The position numbers were made by a program, and so were the translations under genes. The notes below the pieces were generated by a model that ran no database searches, had not been told where the DNA came from, and saw only the letters and a program-made list of their open reading frames with translations. A stretch of 35,101 bases of DNA from Gammaproteobacteria bacterium (GTDB lineage Bacteria; Pseudomonadota; Gammaproteobacteria; Steroidobacterales; Foliamicaceae), in NCBI GenBank assembly GCA_009844425.1, contig VYBN01000019.1, forward strand, positions 22,229-57,329, given 5' to 3'. This document shows positions 1 to 7,287 of this stretch, in pieces (the stretch's first letter is position 1; every line of letters begins with the position of its first letter).

Positions 1-174
1 TTGCCGACGGACGGGGACGAGGAAGCGGAAGAGATGTTGCCGACGGACGGGGACGCGGCCGCGGAAACTGCCGGAGAAGGCCTGGAACCGGAACCGGCGG
101 GCGAAGAGGCGATTGAGGACACTGCCGGGACCGAGCCGCAGGTCCAGGCCGCGGATTCCGCCGGAGATGGCTGA
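1..174 (+). CDS. C-terminal end of an upstream gene, probably ribosomal protein L9 (partial)
   Basis: Frame 1 is open from the first base to a TGA at 172-174 and encodes a 57-residue, Ala/Gly/Pro/Glu/Asp-rich acidic tail. The 19-base unit TTGCCGACGGACGGGGACG occurs at 1-19 and again at 37-55, giving a duplicated LPTDGD peptide. The frame overlaps the chosen dnaB start by 8 bases (ATGGCTGA), so the two genes are probably translationally coupled. In many gammaproteobacteria the gene just before dnaB is rplI, and some L9 proteins carry acidic extensions, so L9 is the most likely identity. No L9 core domain lies inside the window, so the name is inference. The start is outside the window. Confidence 0.5.
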   Translation: MPTDGDEEAEEMLPTDGDAAAETAGEGLEPEPAGEEAIEDTAGTEPQVQAADSAGDG

Positions 175-1570
175 GAGCGATCTTCTTCCCTCTTCGGTTG
201 ACGCCGAGCGCGCCCTGCTTGGCGGCCTCATGCTGGATAACGATACCTGGGATGAGGTGGCGGACCTGCTGGCGGGCGGCGATTTCTCCCGTGACGACCA
301 CCGCCTGATTTTCGGCGCGATACGCGACCTCATCAACGGCGGCAGGCACTGCGACAACCTGACCGTCTGCGAGCATCTCCGCTCGCGCGAACAACTGGAC
401 GACGCCGGCGGCGCCGGATATGTCGGAAATCTGCTGCTCGGCACACCCAGCGCGGCCAACGTCGAGACCTATGCCCGGATCGTTCGCGACATGTCGATAC
501 TGCGCCAGCTGGCGCGGGCGGGGAGGCGGATTACCGGGCGGGTGCTGAAGACCGGCGGCCGGGAGGCCGAGGAACTTCTGGAGGAAGCGGAGCAGGAAAT
601 CTTCGCGATCAACGAGCAGAGTTACAAGGGCGACCTCGACGAGCTTGGCATGGGCGAGGCGTTTCGCGCCGAACTGGTCAACTGGCTGCGCGAGCGGGAG
701 AAGAGCGGCGAGGCGGTGACCGGAGTGGCCACGGGGCTGACCGATTTCGACAACCTGACGGCCGGGCTTCAGAATGGCGACCTGGTCATACTGGCCGGGC
801 GTCCCTCACTGGGCAAGACGTCCCTGGCCCTGACGATCGCGCAATCGGCCGTGTTGAGCCAGAAGCCGGTATCGGCCCTGCTGTTCAGCCTCGAGATGCC
901 CAAGAAGCAGATCGCGCTGCGGCTGCTTTCCTCGCTGGGGGAAATCGACCATGCGGATCTTCGCATCGGCAGGATCGGGCGTAACTGGAGCAAGGTCAAC
1001 AGTGCGCTGAACATGCTGAAGGAAGCGCCGCTGCTGATCGACGATTCCCAGTTGCTGACGCCCGACCGGATTCGCTCGCGGGCCCGGCGGGTATCGCGCT
1101 CTGAGGCGCGCGCAGGGCGCAAGCTTGGCCTGGTCCTGGTGGACTACCTGCAACTGATCGATGCGTCGCCTTCCGAACGGCGCGACGTAAACCGGGCCAT
1201 AGAGCTTGGGGCCATTTCCAAGTCCCTCAAGGCCCTGGCTCGAGAGCTGGACGTGCCCGTCGTGGTCCTGTCGCAGTTGAACCGCGAGGTGGAACGACGG
1301 CCGGACCGGCGCGTGCAACTTTCCGACCTGCGCGATTCCGGGGCAATCGAGCAGGATGCCGATGTCGTTGCCTTTGTTACGTTGCCGGAGAGCCAGGAGA
1401 AACAGGATCTATACCATGTCAACAAGCGCGTGCTGCACGTGGCCAAGCAGCGCAACGGACCCACCGGTGAATGCGAGGTGTACTTCGAAAGCGCCTGCAT
1501 GCGCTTCCGCGACCTGCAGCCCGGCGACGCCGAGGAAGAGTTGCCGCCGGCTCCTTCCGTCGAGTACTGA
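167..1570 (+). CDS. dnaB: Replicative DNA helicase DnaB
   Basis: DnaB is the hexameric 5'-3' helicase that unwinds DNA at the replication fork and recruits primase. The 467-residue product has the usual family length. Residues about 1-110 form the N-terminal primase-interacting domain (opening SVDAERALLGGLMLD), followed by a helical linker and the RecA-like motor. The Walker A motif GRPSLGKT is at residues 211-218, Walker B is LVLVDYLQLI, and the arginine-finger region reads LSDLRDSGAIEQDAD. I chose ATG 167 because the protein then begins just before the conserved SVDAERALLG segment; a start at 113 adds 18 Arg/Pro-rich residues that look non-coding. The start overlaps the preceding frame by 8 bases. 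Walker A has Leu where Met is common, a mild change. No intein is seen. Confidence 0.97.
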   Translation: MAESDLLPSSVDAERALLGGLMLDNDTWDEVADLLAGGDFSRDDHRLIFGAIRDLINGGRHCDNLTVCEHLRSREQLDDAGGAGYVGNLLLGTPSAANVETYARIVRDMSILRQLARAGRRITGRVLKTGGREAEELLEEAEQEIFAINEQSYKGDLDELGMGEAFRAELVNWLREREKSGEAVTGVATGLTDFDNLTAGLQNGDLVILAGRPSLGKTSLALTIAQSAVLSQKPVSALLFSLEMPKKQIALRLLSSLGEIDHADLRIGRIGRNWSKVNSALNMLKEAPLLIDDSQLLTPDRIRSRARRVSRSEARAGRKLGLVLVDYLQLIDASPSERRDVNRAIELGAISKSLKALARELDVPVVVLSQLNREVERRPDRRVQLSDLRDSGAIEQDADVVAFVTLPESQEKQDLYHVNKRVLHVAKQRNGPTGECEVYFESACMRFRDLQPGDAEEELPPAPSVEY

Positions 1571-1843
1571 AGGTGGGCGCCAGACTCTCAACCTTCGGAG
1601 TATTCGCAGCGGTTGCGCTGCGCTGACGCACAAGGAACGTTGCTCGGTGCGGCCGGCGCGCTGTCGCTGCTGCGCGCCCCTTCCTGGAGACGCATAAATC
1701 CATCCATGGAGCTTGCTCCGGCATCCCTGCCTCCAATACTCCCGGAAGGGCCGCGCAGCACCAACAGCGAACATCGCAAGTTGCTCCTGGGAGCGAGGGC
1801 GTCTCGCCCTCACCGGACGCACAGGCAGGCATAGGAGGGCGAA
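1571..1843. repeat. Intergenic repeat region with long inverted repeat and GC hairpin
   Basis: This spacer of about 270 bases separates dnaB from the helicase gene and holds no convincing gene. An imperfect inverted repeat has arms at 1659-1689 and 1739-1769 (27 of 31 positions match) around a 49-base centre that itself contains GGAGCTTGCTCC. A second perfect hairpin lies at 1795-1811 (GAGGGCG, loop TCT, CGCCCTC). The block GGGAGCGAGGGC next to it recurs inverted near 18738-18757, so this looks like a dispersed non-coding repeat family rather than a unique terminator. Short frames across it give Arg/Ser/Pro-rich peptides and were not called. Confidence 0.6.
1833..1838 (+). promoter_or_regulatory. 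Strong Shine-Dalgarno AGGAGG facing a non-standard start
   Basis: AGGAGG at 1833-1838 is a perfect ribosome binding site. Five bases downstream, at 1844, lies ATC (not ATG), in frame with the helicase gene. The nearest standard start, GTG 1865, is 26 bases from the site and has no ribosome binding site of its own. Confidence 0.6.
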
Positions 1844-1864
1844 ATCAGTAATACCGCCGACCGG

Positions 1865-3880
1865 GTGCTGGAAGCGTTCGCTCCGAACGGTCCGCTGTCT
1901 TCCGCGATCGAGAGTTTTGCCGCGCGCGAGGGGCAGCAGGAGATGGCGCTGGCCGTGGCCGAGACCCTGGCCGACGGCGGTTGCCTGATCGCCGAGGCCG
2001 GAGCGGGCGCAGGGAAGACACTGGCCTATCTCGTTCCGGCCTTGCTCGCCGGGCGCCGCGCGGTCATCTCCACCTATTCGCGCAACCTCCAGGACCAGCT
2101 GTTCCTGCGCGACCTGCCGCAGGTGGGCGAGGCGCTGGGGCGGCCGGTCAGGGTGCGCATGCTGAAGGGCCGCGCCAACTACCTGTGCCGCTATCGTCTC
2201 GCACTGGCCGCCGACAAACCGGGCGAACTCGACGGCAGGGAACGCGTTGACCTGGAGAGCGTCCAGGCCTGGGCCGGACACACCGTTTCGGGGGACCTGG
2301 CCCGCTGCGAAGGCGTGCCCGAGAATGCGCCGATCCTGAGAAGGGTTACCTCCACGCGCGAGAACTGCCTGGGCAAGGAATGCCCGGATTTCGAGTCCTG
2401 CCACGTTTTCCGGGCCCGGGAACAGGCCGTGCAGGCACAGATCGTTGTGGTGAATCACCACGTGCTGATGGCCGATCTGCAACTCAAGGCGGCCGGCGCG
2501 GAGGGGCTGCTGCCGAAGTTCGACTGTCTGATTGTGGACGAAGCCCACGCGTTGCCGGAGGTGGCGCGCGAAAGCCTTGCGTCAAGCCTGGGCACCGGAC
2601 AAATCCTGGATGCCCTGGGCGACGTCCAGCGTGAGGCGCTGGCCGCGGGCGTCTGGGCGGAAGTGGAAGAGGAGCACGACGCGCTGCGTAACGCCGTACG
2701 CGATCTGCGCCTGGCCTGCCCGCGGGATCCGGGAGAGAGCGACTGGACGCCGGAAATGCTTCGCCGCGAGATCGAGATGCTTGATTTCGCGATGGATCAG
2801 TTGATCGAATGTTGCGAGGACGCCGCCGAAGAGGAAGAGGACGCCCTGGTTCTGACCACCGCAGGCCTGCGCGACATGCGCGACCGCCTCGCGTACATGT
2901 CCGGAGCCCTGGATGAACTGCGCCGGGACCCCGAGTTCGAGTACGCGGACTACGCCTACCCGGATGCCGATTTCGACGCGGACCCGGCCGTGCCCGGGAA
3001 CCTCCGCGCCGGCTGGATCCGCACCACGCGCAGCCAGGTCACTTTGAATCTGACCCCGGTGGACATCGCCGGGGAATTCCAGCGCCTGGTGGCCGAGGCC
3101 GAGGCGTCGTGGATCTTTTCCTCGGCGACGCTGAGCATCGATGGCGATTTCAGGCATTTCGCGCGGCGCCTGGGATTCGAGGACGCGCGCGAACTGCTGG
3201 TGTCGAGTCCGTACGACTATCGGCGCAACACCCTGCTGTATGTTCCGCAGGAGGTTCCGGTGCCGGGACGCACGGCGGAGGGGTTCACCAAGGCGGTTCT
3301 GGAGGCGGCCCTGCCGGTGGCCTCCGCTGCCGGCGGAAGAGCGTTTTTTCTGTTTACCAGTTACCGGGCGCTGGACGAGGCGCGGGAAATGCTCGGCGAT
3401 GATCCGGCATGGAAGGACCGGTTCGTCGCCCAGGGCGCGGGCAGGCCGCGCAGCCTGCTGCTGGAGGAATTCAGGAGCCGCAAGGAATGCATTCTTCTGG
3501 GCACCCGGAGCTTCTGGCAGGGCGTGGACGTGCGTGGGAGCGACCTGATACTCGTGGTCATCGACCGCCTGCCGTTCGAGGCGCCCGGAAACCCCGTTTA
3601 CCGGGCCCGTCAGCAGGCGGTCCGGGCGCGCGGCGGCGATCCCTTCAACGAAATATCGCTGCCCGAGGCGGTGCTTGCGCTGAAACAGGGCGTGGGCAGG
3701 CTGGTGCGCGGCGAGAGCGACAAGGGCGTCGTGATGATCTGCGATCAGCGCCTCCTGACCAGGGCCTACGGCCCCCGCTTTCTGGCCAGCCTGCCGCCAA
3801 TGCCGATGACCCGCGACCCCGGCGAGGCCCTGCGCTTCATGACCCGCGTGGCCGGCGAGTCGCGTCGGGAAGCGGCATGA
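1865..3880 (+). CDS. DinG/YoaA-family ATP-dependent DNA helicase (XPD-like, Fe-S)
   Basis: This is a superfamily 2 iron-sulfur helicase of the DinG/YoaA/XPD type, expected to unwind damaged or structured DNA 5'-3'. Counted from GTG 1865 (671 residues), Walker A is EAGAGAGKT at 44-52, four cysteines at 108, 168, 173 and 179 fit the Fe-S cluster between motifs I and II, and the Walker B box DEAH is at 225-228. The C-terminal helicase half holds GTRSFWQGVD and the motif VI-like QGVGRLVRG. The stop overlaps tsaB by ATGA, and yoaA next to tsaB (yeaZ) is a known gammaproteobacterial arrangement, which favours YoaA over DinG. The true start may be the ATC at 1844, seven codons upstream, because it sits correctly behind AGGAGG. 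Family assignment is secure; YoaA versus DinG is inference. Confidence 0.93.
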   Translation: MLEAFAPNGPLSSAIESFAAREGQQEMALAVAETLADGGCLIAEAGAGAGKTLAYLVPALLAGRRAVISTYSRNLQDQLFLRDLPQVGEALGRPVRVRMLKGRANYLCRYRLALAADKPGELDGRERVDLESVQAWAGHTVSGDLARCEGVPENAPILRRVTSTRENCLGKECPDFESCHVFRAREQAVQAQIVVVNHHVLMADLQLKAAGAEGLLPKFDCLIVDEAHALPEVARESLASSLGTGQILDALGDVQREALAAGVWAEVEEEHDALRNAVRDLRLACPRDPGESDWTPEMLRREIEMLDFAMDQLIECCEDAAEEEEDALVLTTAGLRDMRDRLAYMSGALDELRRDPEFEYADYAYPDADFDADPAVPGNLRAGWIRTTRSQVTLNLTPVDIAGEFQRLVAEAEASWIFSSATLSIDGDFRHFARRLGFEDARELLVSSPYDYRRNTLLYVPQEVPVPGRTAEGFTKAVLEAALPVASAAGGRAFFLFTSYRALDEAREMLGDDPAWKDRFVAQGAGRPRSLLLEEFRSRKECILLGTRSFWQGVDVRGSDLILVVIDRLPFEAPGNPVYRARQQAVRARGGDPFNEISLPEAVLALKQGVGRLVRGESDKGVVMICDQRLLTRAYGPRFLASLPPMPMTRDPGEALRFMTRVAGESRREAA

Positions 3881-4551
3881 GCGGTTTTCGCTGCCTGGCG
3901 CTGGAGACGGGCGTGCGCCCCTCGTCGGTCGCCGCAAGCAACGGAGATCGGCATTTCGAGACGTCTGTGCCCGGCGGCGCCAGCATCGCGGCTGTCCTGT
4001 ATGAAACGATCGATGAGGTTCTGGACCAGGTCGGTCTCTCGCTTGAGGAGCTCGATTGCATCGCTTTCGGGCGCGGGCCTGGCGCGTTCACCGGGCTGCG
4101 CGTGGCGGCCGCCGCGGCCCAGGGCCTGGCAACGGGCCTGGGCGTCCGGTTGTGCGCGGTTTCCAGCCTCGCCGCCATGGCGCAGGATGCTTGCGATCGC
4201 GCACCGGCAGGCACGTGGATTGCGCCTGCTCTGCCTGCGGGTCGCGATCAGGCTTACCTGGGCTGGTACCGGACCGGCGAGTCCGGCCTCGTTTCAGCCG
4301 AGGCGGACGACTGGCTTGCGCCAGCGGCCCGATCCCGCTTGCCGGGAACCGCGCGTTTCGTCGGCGCCGGCGGGGTCTGGTCCGAGAACGAGGCCCTGCA
4401 CGCTGCAAACGCCAGTCGGATGGAACACCTGGAGGATCGCGCTCTTCCGCGCGCCGGCGCTGTGCTTCGGCTGGCGCGGAGAGACTTCGCTGAAGGCCGA
4501 ACAACGGCCCCGGAGCAAGCGCAGCCCGTGTACCTGAGAACAGCCGTATAG
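3877..4551 (+). CDS. tsaB: tRNA threonylcarbamoyladenosine biosynthesis protein TsaB
   Basis: TsaB is the inactive ASKHA-fold partner of TsaD in the cytoplasmic complex that makes the universal t6A modification at position 37 of ANN-decoding tRNAs. The 224-residue product has the normal length. The N-terminal ALETG corresponds to the first nucleotide-fold strand, and FGRGPGAFTGLRVA is the TsaB signature (usually GRGPGSFTGLR). The ATG overlaps the helicase stop as ATGA, implying translational coupling. The ORF can be extended far upstream in the same frame, but those codons are antisense-like shadow of the helicase gene and were excluded. It ends 38 bases before the convergent oxidoreductase gene. 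Confidence 0.94.
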   Translation: MSGFRCLALETGVRPSSVAASNGDRHFETSVPGGASIAAVLYETIDEVLDQVGLSLEELDCIAFGRGPGAFTGLRVAAAAAQGLATGLGVRLCAVSSLAAMAQDACDRAPAGTWIAPALPAGRDQAYLGWYRTGESGLVSAEADDWLAPAARSRLPGTARFVGAGGVWSENEALHAANASRMEHLEDRALPRAGAVLRLARRDFAEGRTTAPEQAQPVYLRTAV

Positions 4552-4589
4552 CGCCACCAGGAGGCCAGCCTCAAAACTGTTGAAGCAGG

Positions 4590-6059
4590 TTACTCGCGCC
4601 AATGGGGGGCGACCAGGCGGCGTTTACCGTCTCGGGACATCTTTACGCCGGGTTCGTCGAGGTTTTCGCGGTCCCACAGTTCGCAGGTGACCTGGCGGTG
4701 GCGCTGGTCCAGCGCCTCGCAGTAATTGGTGTAGAGGCAAAGCCGCACTTGATCGCCGCGGCCTGAGCGGACCTTTTCGAACCAGTCGGGGTCCGCCAGC
4801 GCCTGGCGGGCCAGTCCGACGATATCGCCTTCGCCCTCGGCCAGCACTCTTTCCGCCTGCTCGAAATTGTGCAGGCCGCCAACTGCGACCGTGGGCGTGT
4901 CCAGGCCCGCATCGCGTATCGCGGCGCGCACCTGCGCCGCGGGCTCAAGATTGCGCCCGAACGGCCCCTTCGCGTCGGAGTAGTACGAGGGCATGCATTC
5001 GTAGCCGCTTGGCCCGGTGTAGGGGTAGGCGGCCCATCCGACCTTCGGCTGTTTGGCGTCCTCGAACTTGCCTCCACGCGAAAGCGAGATGAAGTCCATT
5101 CCCTGCGCCGCCAGGCGGCCGGCGAAAAATGCGGCTTCATCGGTTTCCATGCCGCCGTTCAGGCAGTCCTCGGTAAGCATCCGACAGCCCACGACGTAGT
5201 CGTCGCCAACGCGGCGTCGCACGGCTTCGAACACTTCGATTGGCAGGCGCACCCGGCCTTCCAGGTCGTCGCCGTAACCGTCGTCGCGGGTGTTCATCGA
5301 GGACAGAAAGGAGGCCATCGTGTAGGCGTGCGCGTAGTGCAGTTCGACGCCGTCGAAGCCGGCCTCGCTTGCCCGCTCGGCGGCGTCGGCGAACAGGTCG
5401 GGCAGCTTTTCCGGGAGGTCGCGAATGTGCGGCAGTTCCGTGTCCGTAACACGTTCCCGGGCGCCGTATTGCAGCGCCTCCCATTCGCGCTCGTCCAGCA
5501 CTTCGACGAGCTCCTCGTCGGACATATCGACCAGGACCGCCCGGATTTCCGCCTCCGGAATGGAACCAGATATATTCAATATATCAATATGATCAGAAGT
5601 TATCTTAAGAAATTCTTTCAGGTATCTTTCGCGCTTGGGGCGCCTGCGTATGCTCAGGAAGTCGATGATCTGGATGAACAGGCGCGTGTAGCCGCCGCTG
5701 GCTTTTTGAACAGTCTCGGTCAGTGTGCGCAGTCCGGGCAGGAAGCGGTCGTGGCCGATCCGCAGCAGCGGTCCCGAGGGGATGTCGCGGATGCTCGTGG
5801 CCTCGACCACGATTGCGCCGGGGCGCCCCTGGGCAAAGCGCCGGTACCAGTCGAGGATGTCGGGCGTGACGATGCCGTCTTCGGTGGCGCGCCAGGGGAC
5901 CATCGCCGGCACCCAGGTGCGTTCGTTGAGCCGGCATTGGCCGTTGCGCCCCAGCGCGAGCGGCTGGAACAGTCGCGATTGCCGCGCTTCCTCGCGGGTC
6001 GGCCAGCGTCCGGGTTCGGCGACATACTTGATGCGCTCGGCGGGACGCCACATTGCCAC
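4590..6059 (-). CDS. Old Yellow Enzyme-family NADH:flavin oxidoreductase, short form
   Basis: This 489-residue protein is an FMN-binding TIM barrel of the Old Yellow Enzyme / 2,4-dienoyl-CoA reductase family, which reduces activated C=C bonds or demethylates amines. HYAHAYTMASFLSS matches the family's HxAHGYL...FLSP active-site segment, and DGYGDDLEGRVRLPIEV matches the DxYGGSxENRxR motif. The barrel ends with VAVGGLHNFEQAERVL and GEGDIVGLARQALADPDW (phosphate binding). It stops after about 490 residues, so the FAD/NAD(P) domains of the roughly 670-residue dienoyl-CoA reductase type are absent. Three cysteines remain near the end (441, 447, 459), where the family's four-Cys Fe-S motif would be. 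The start is GTG 6059 or ATG 6053. RidA lies 19 bases upstream, so they probably share a transcript. The substrate cannot be read from sequence. Confidence 0.85.
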   Translation of the reverse strand: MAMWRPAERIKYVAEPGRWPTREEARQSRLFQPLALGRNGQCRLNERTWVPAMVPWRATEDGIVTPDILDWYRRFAQGRPGAIVVEATSIRDIPSGPLLRIGHDRFLPGLRTLTETVQKASGGYTRLFIQIIDFLSIRRRPKRERYLKEFLKITSDHIDILNISGSIPEAEIRAVLVDMSDEELVEVLDEREWEALQYGARERVTDTELPHIRDLPEKLPDLFADAAERASEAGFDGVELHYAHAYTMASFLSSMNTRDDGYGDDLEGRVRLPIEVFEAVRRRVGDDYVVGCRMLTEDCLNGGMETDEAAFFAGRLAAQGMDFISLSRGGKFEDAKQPKVGWAAYPYTGPSGYECMPSYYSDAKGPFGRNLEPAAQVRAAIRDAGLDTPTVAVGGLHNFEQAERVLAEGEGDIVGLARQALADPDWFEKVRSGRGDQVRLCLYTNYCEALDQRHRQVTCELWDRENLDEPGVKMSRDGKRRLVAPHWRE

Positions 6060-6078
6060 GGGGATTCTCTCTCGCCGG

Positions 6079-6471
6079 CTAGTCCGGGATCACGGCGGTG
6101 GCTTCGATTTCCACTAGCGCTTTCGATTCGACCAACGCCGAAACCTCGACCAGGCTCATGGCCGGGTAGTGCCTGCCCAGCACCCTCCGGTAGGCCGCGC
6201 CGATCTCGGACTGCGCGTCCAGGTACGCCTGCCGGTCGGTAATGAACCAGGTAAGCCGCACCAGGTGTTCCGGTCCGGCACCGGCTTCCGACAGCACCGC
6301 CACCACGTTCGCCAGCGCCAGCTCCACCTGTCCGGCCAGCACGCCGGGGAAATTGCCGTGCGTGTCCCAGCCGACCTGCCCGGCCGTGAACACCAGCCTG
6401 CCCCGTGCCGAGACGCCGTTGGCGTAGCCTTTCGGGCGCGGCCAGCCGGGCGGTTGCAGTATCTCGCTCAT
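6079..6471 (-). CDS. RidA/YjgF family protein without the catalytic arginine
   Basis: This 130-residue protein has the RidA fold throughout: LVFTAGQVGWDTHG, QVELALANVVAVLSEAGAG, a WFITD strand and the closing YPAMSLVEVSALVE...VEIEATAV. Canonical RidA deaminates reactive enamine/imine intermediates using Arg105 in the segment FPARSCVEV. Here the equivalent segment is YPAMSLVEV, with Met at residue 105, so it should not be a standard 2-aminoacrylate deaminase; proteins like this belong to Rid subfamilies of unclear or pathway-specific function. It is followed after 19 bases by the flavin oxidoreductase and is divergent from the SDR at 6559, suggesting a small catabolic unit. The fold is secure; the residue comparison is from memory of E. 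coli RidA. Confidence 0.88.
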   Translation of the reverse strand: MSEILQPPGWPRPKGYANGVSARGRLVFTAGQVGWDTHGNFPGVLAGQVELALANVVAVLSEAGAGPEHLVRLTWFITDRQAYLDAQSEIGAAYRRVLGRHYPAMSLVEVSALVESKALVEIEATAVIPD

Positions 6472-6558
6472 CGACCGTACTTTATCAGCGGCCCGGGTTT
6501 CCGGAAATCGGCCCGCAGGTGTACGATTCGACTCCCGGCAGCGGGTTGGGAGAAACAG

Positions 6559-7269
6559 ATGTCGTCAACCGTAATGGTCACCGGCGCCAATCGCGGATTG
6601 GGCCTGGAGTTCGCGCGGCAGTATGCGGCCGATGGATGGCGGGTGCTGGCCACCTACCGTAATCCGGAGGTGGCGGGAGAATTGCTGGAACTGGCGAAGC
6701 AGGACAATGTGCAGGCTTTCAGGCTGGACGTTTCGGACTTTGACGCCATCGCGGCGCTGGCGGAAGAGTTGCACGACGAAACGATCGACGTGTTCCTGAG
6801 CAACGCCGGCCTGTTCGGACCCAAGCCCGGCGCGGAGTCCGATCTAAGGCAATCGTTCGGGCACGTCGACTACGGGATCGTGCGCGAGGTCCTGAACGTC
6901 AACGCGCTGGCGCCGCTGAAATGCGCCGAGTCCTTCGTCGAGCAGATCGCCCGCAGCGAGCAACGCAAATTCGTCGCGCTTTCGTCCATCGAAGGCTCGA
7001 TCAGCCGGGCGCAGCGCGATCTCTACGCCTACCGCACCAGCAAGGCGGCGCTGAACATGGTCACGCGTCTGCTTTCCGGGGACCTGGCCGACCGCGGCAT
7101 CACCGTCGTGAGCATCTGCCCCGGCTGGGTGAAGACCCGCATGGGCGGCGAGTTCGCCAAGCTGGAACTGACGCCTGCGATCCGCGATTTCCGCGGGCTG
7201 GTCGCACGGCTGACGCTGGAGGAAAGCGGCAGGTTCATCGAATCGCCCGGGAATCCACTGGCCTACTGA
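6559..7269 (+). CDS. Short-chain dehydrogenase/reductase (C-factor-like)
   Basis: This is a classical-type NAD(P)-dependent SDR of 236 residues. The Rossmann motif TGANRGLG is at residues 8-15, SNAG at 81-84 corresponds to NNAG, the catalytic Ser is at 142/143 (LSSIEG), and the Tyr158-Lys162 pair lies in YRTSK. The closing CPGWVKTRMGG segment is typical of the SDR group resembling the Myxococcus C-factor. The ATG is preceded by GGGAGAAACAG, an acceptable ribosome binding site. It is divergent from ridA (87-base spacer) and 18 bases before the nitrilase-family gene, so those two are probably cotranscribed. The substrate is unknown. Confidence 0.9.
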   Translation: MSSTVMVTGANRGLGLEFARQYAADGWRVLATYRNPEVAGELLELAKQDNVQAFRLDVSDFDAIAALAEELHDETIDVFLSNAGLFGPKPGAESDLRQSFGHVDYGIVREVLNVNALAPLKCAESFVEQIARSEQRKFVALSSIEGSISRAQRDLYAYRTSKAALNMVTRLLSGDLADRGITVVSICPGWVKTRMGGEFAKLELTPAIRDFRGLVARLTLEESGRFIESPGNPLAY

Positions 7270-7287
7270 CAAGGGAGACACAAAAAA

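Noticed and set aside
1590..1834. Small genes in the dnaB-helicase spacer
   Set aside because: Frames are short, Arg/Ser/Pro-rich and lie on inverted repeats; no ribosome binding site.
1409..2548. 379-residue minus-strand ORF
   Set aside because: Antisense to dnaB and the helicase gene; composition is that of a GC-rich shadow frame and no domain is visible.
2582..3937. 451-residue minus-strand ORF
   Set aside because: Entirely antisense to the helicase gene, whose motifs are complete.
4869..6242. 457-residue plus-strand ORF
   Set aside because: Antisense to the flavin oxidoreductase gene; no recognisable motifs.
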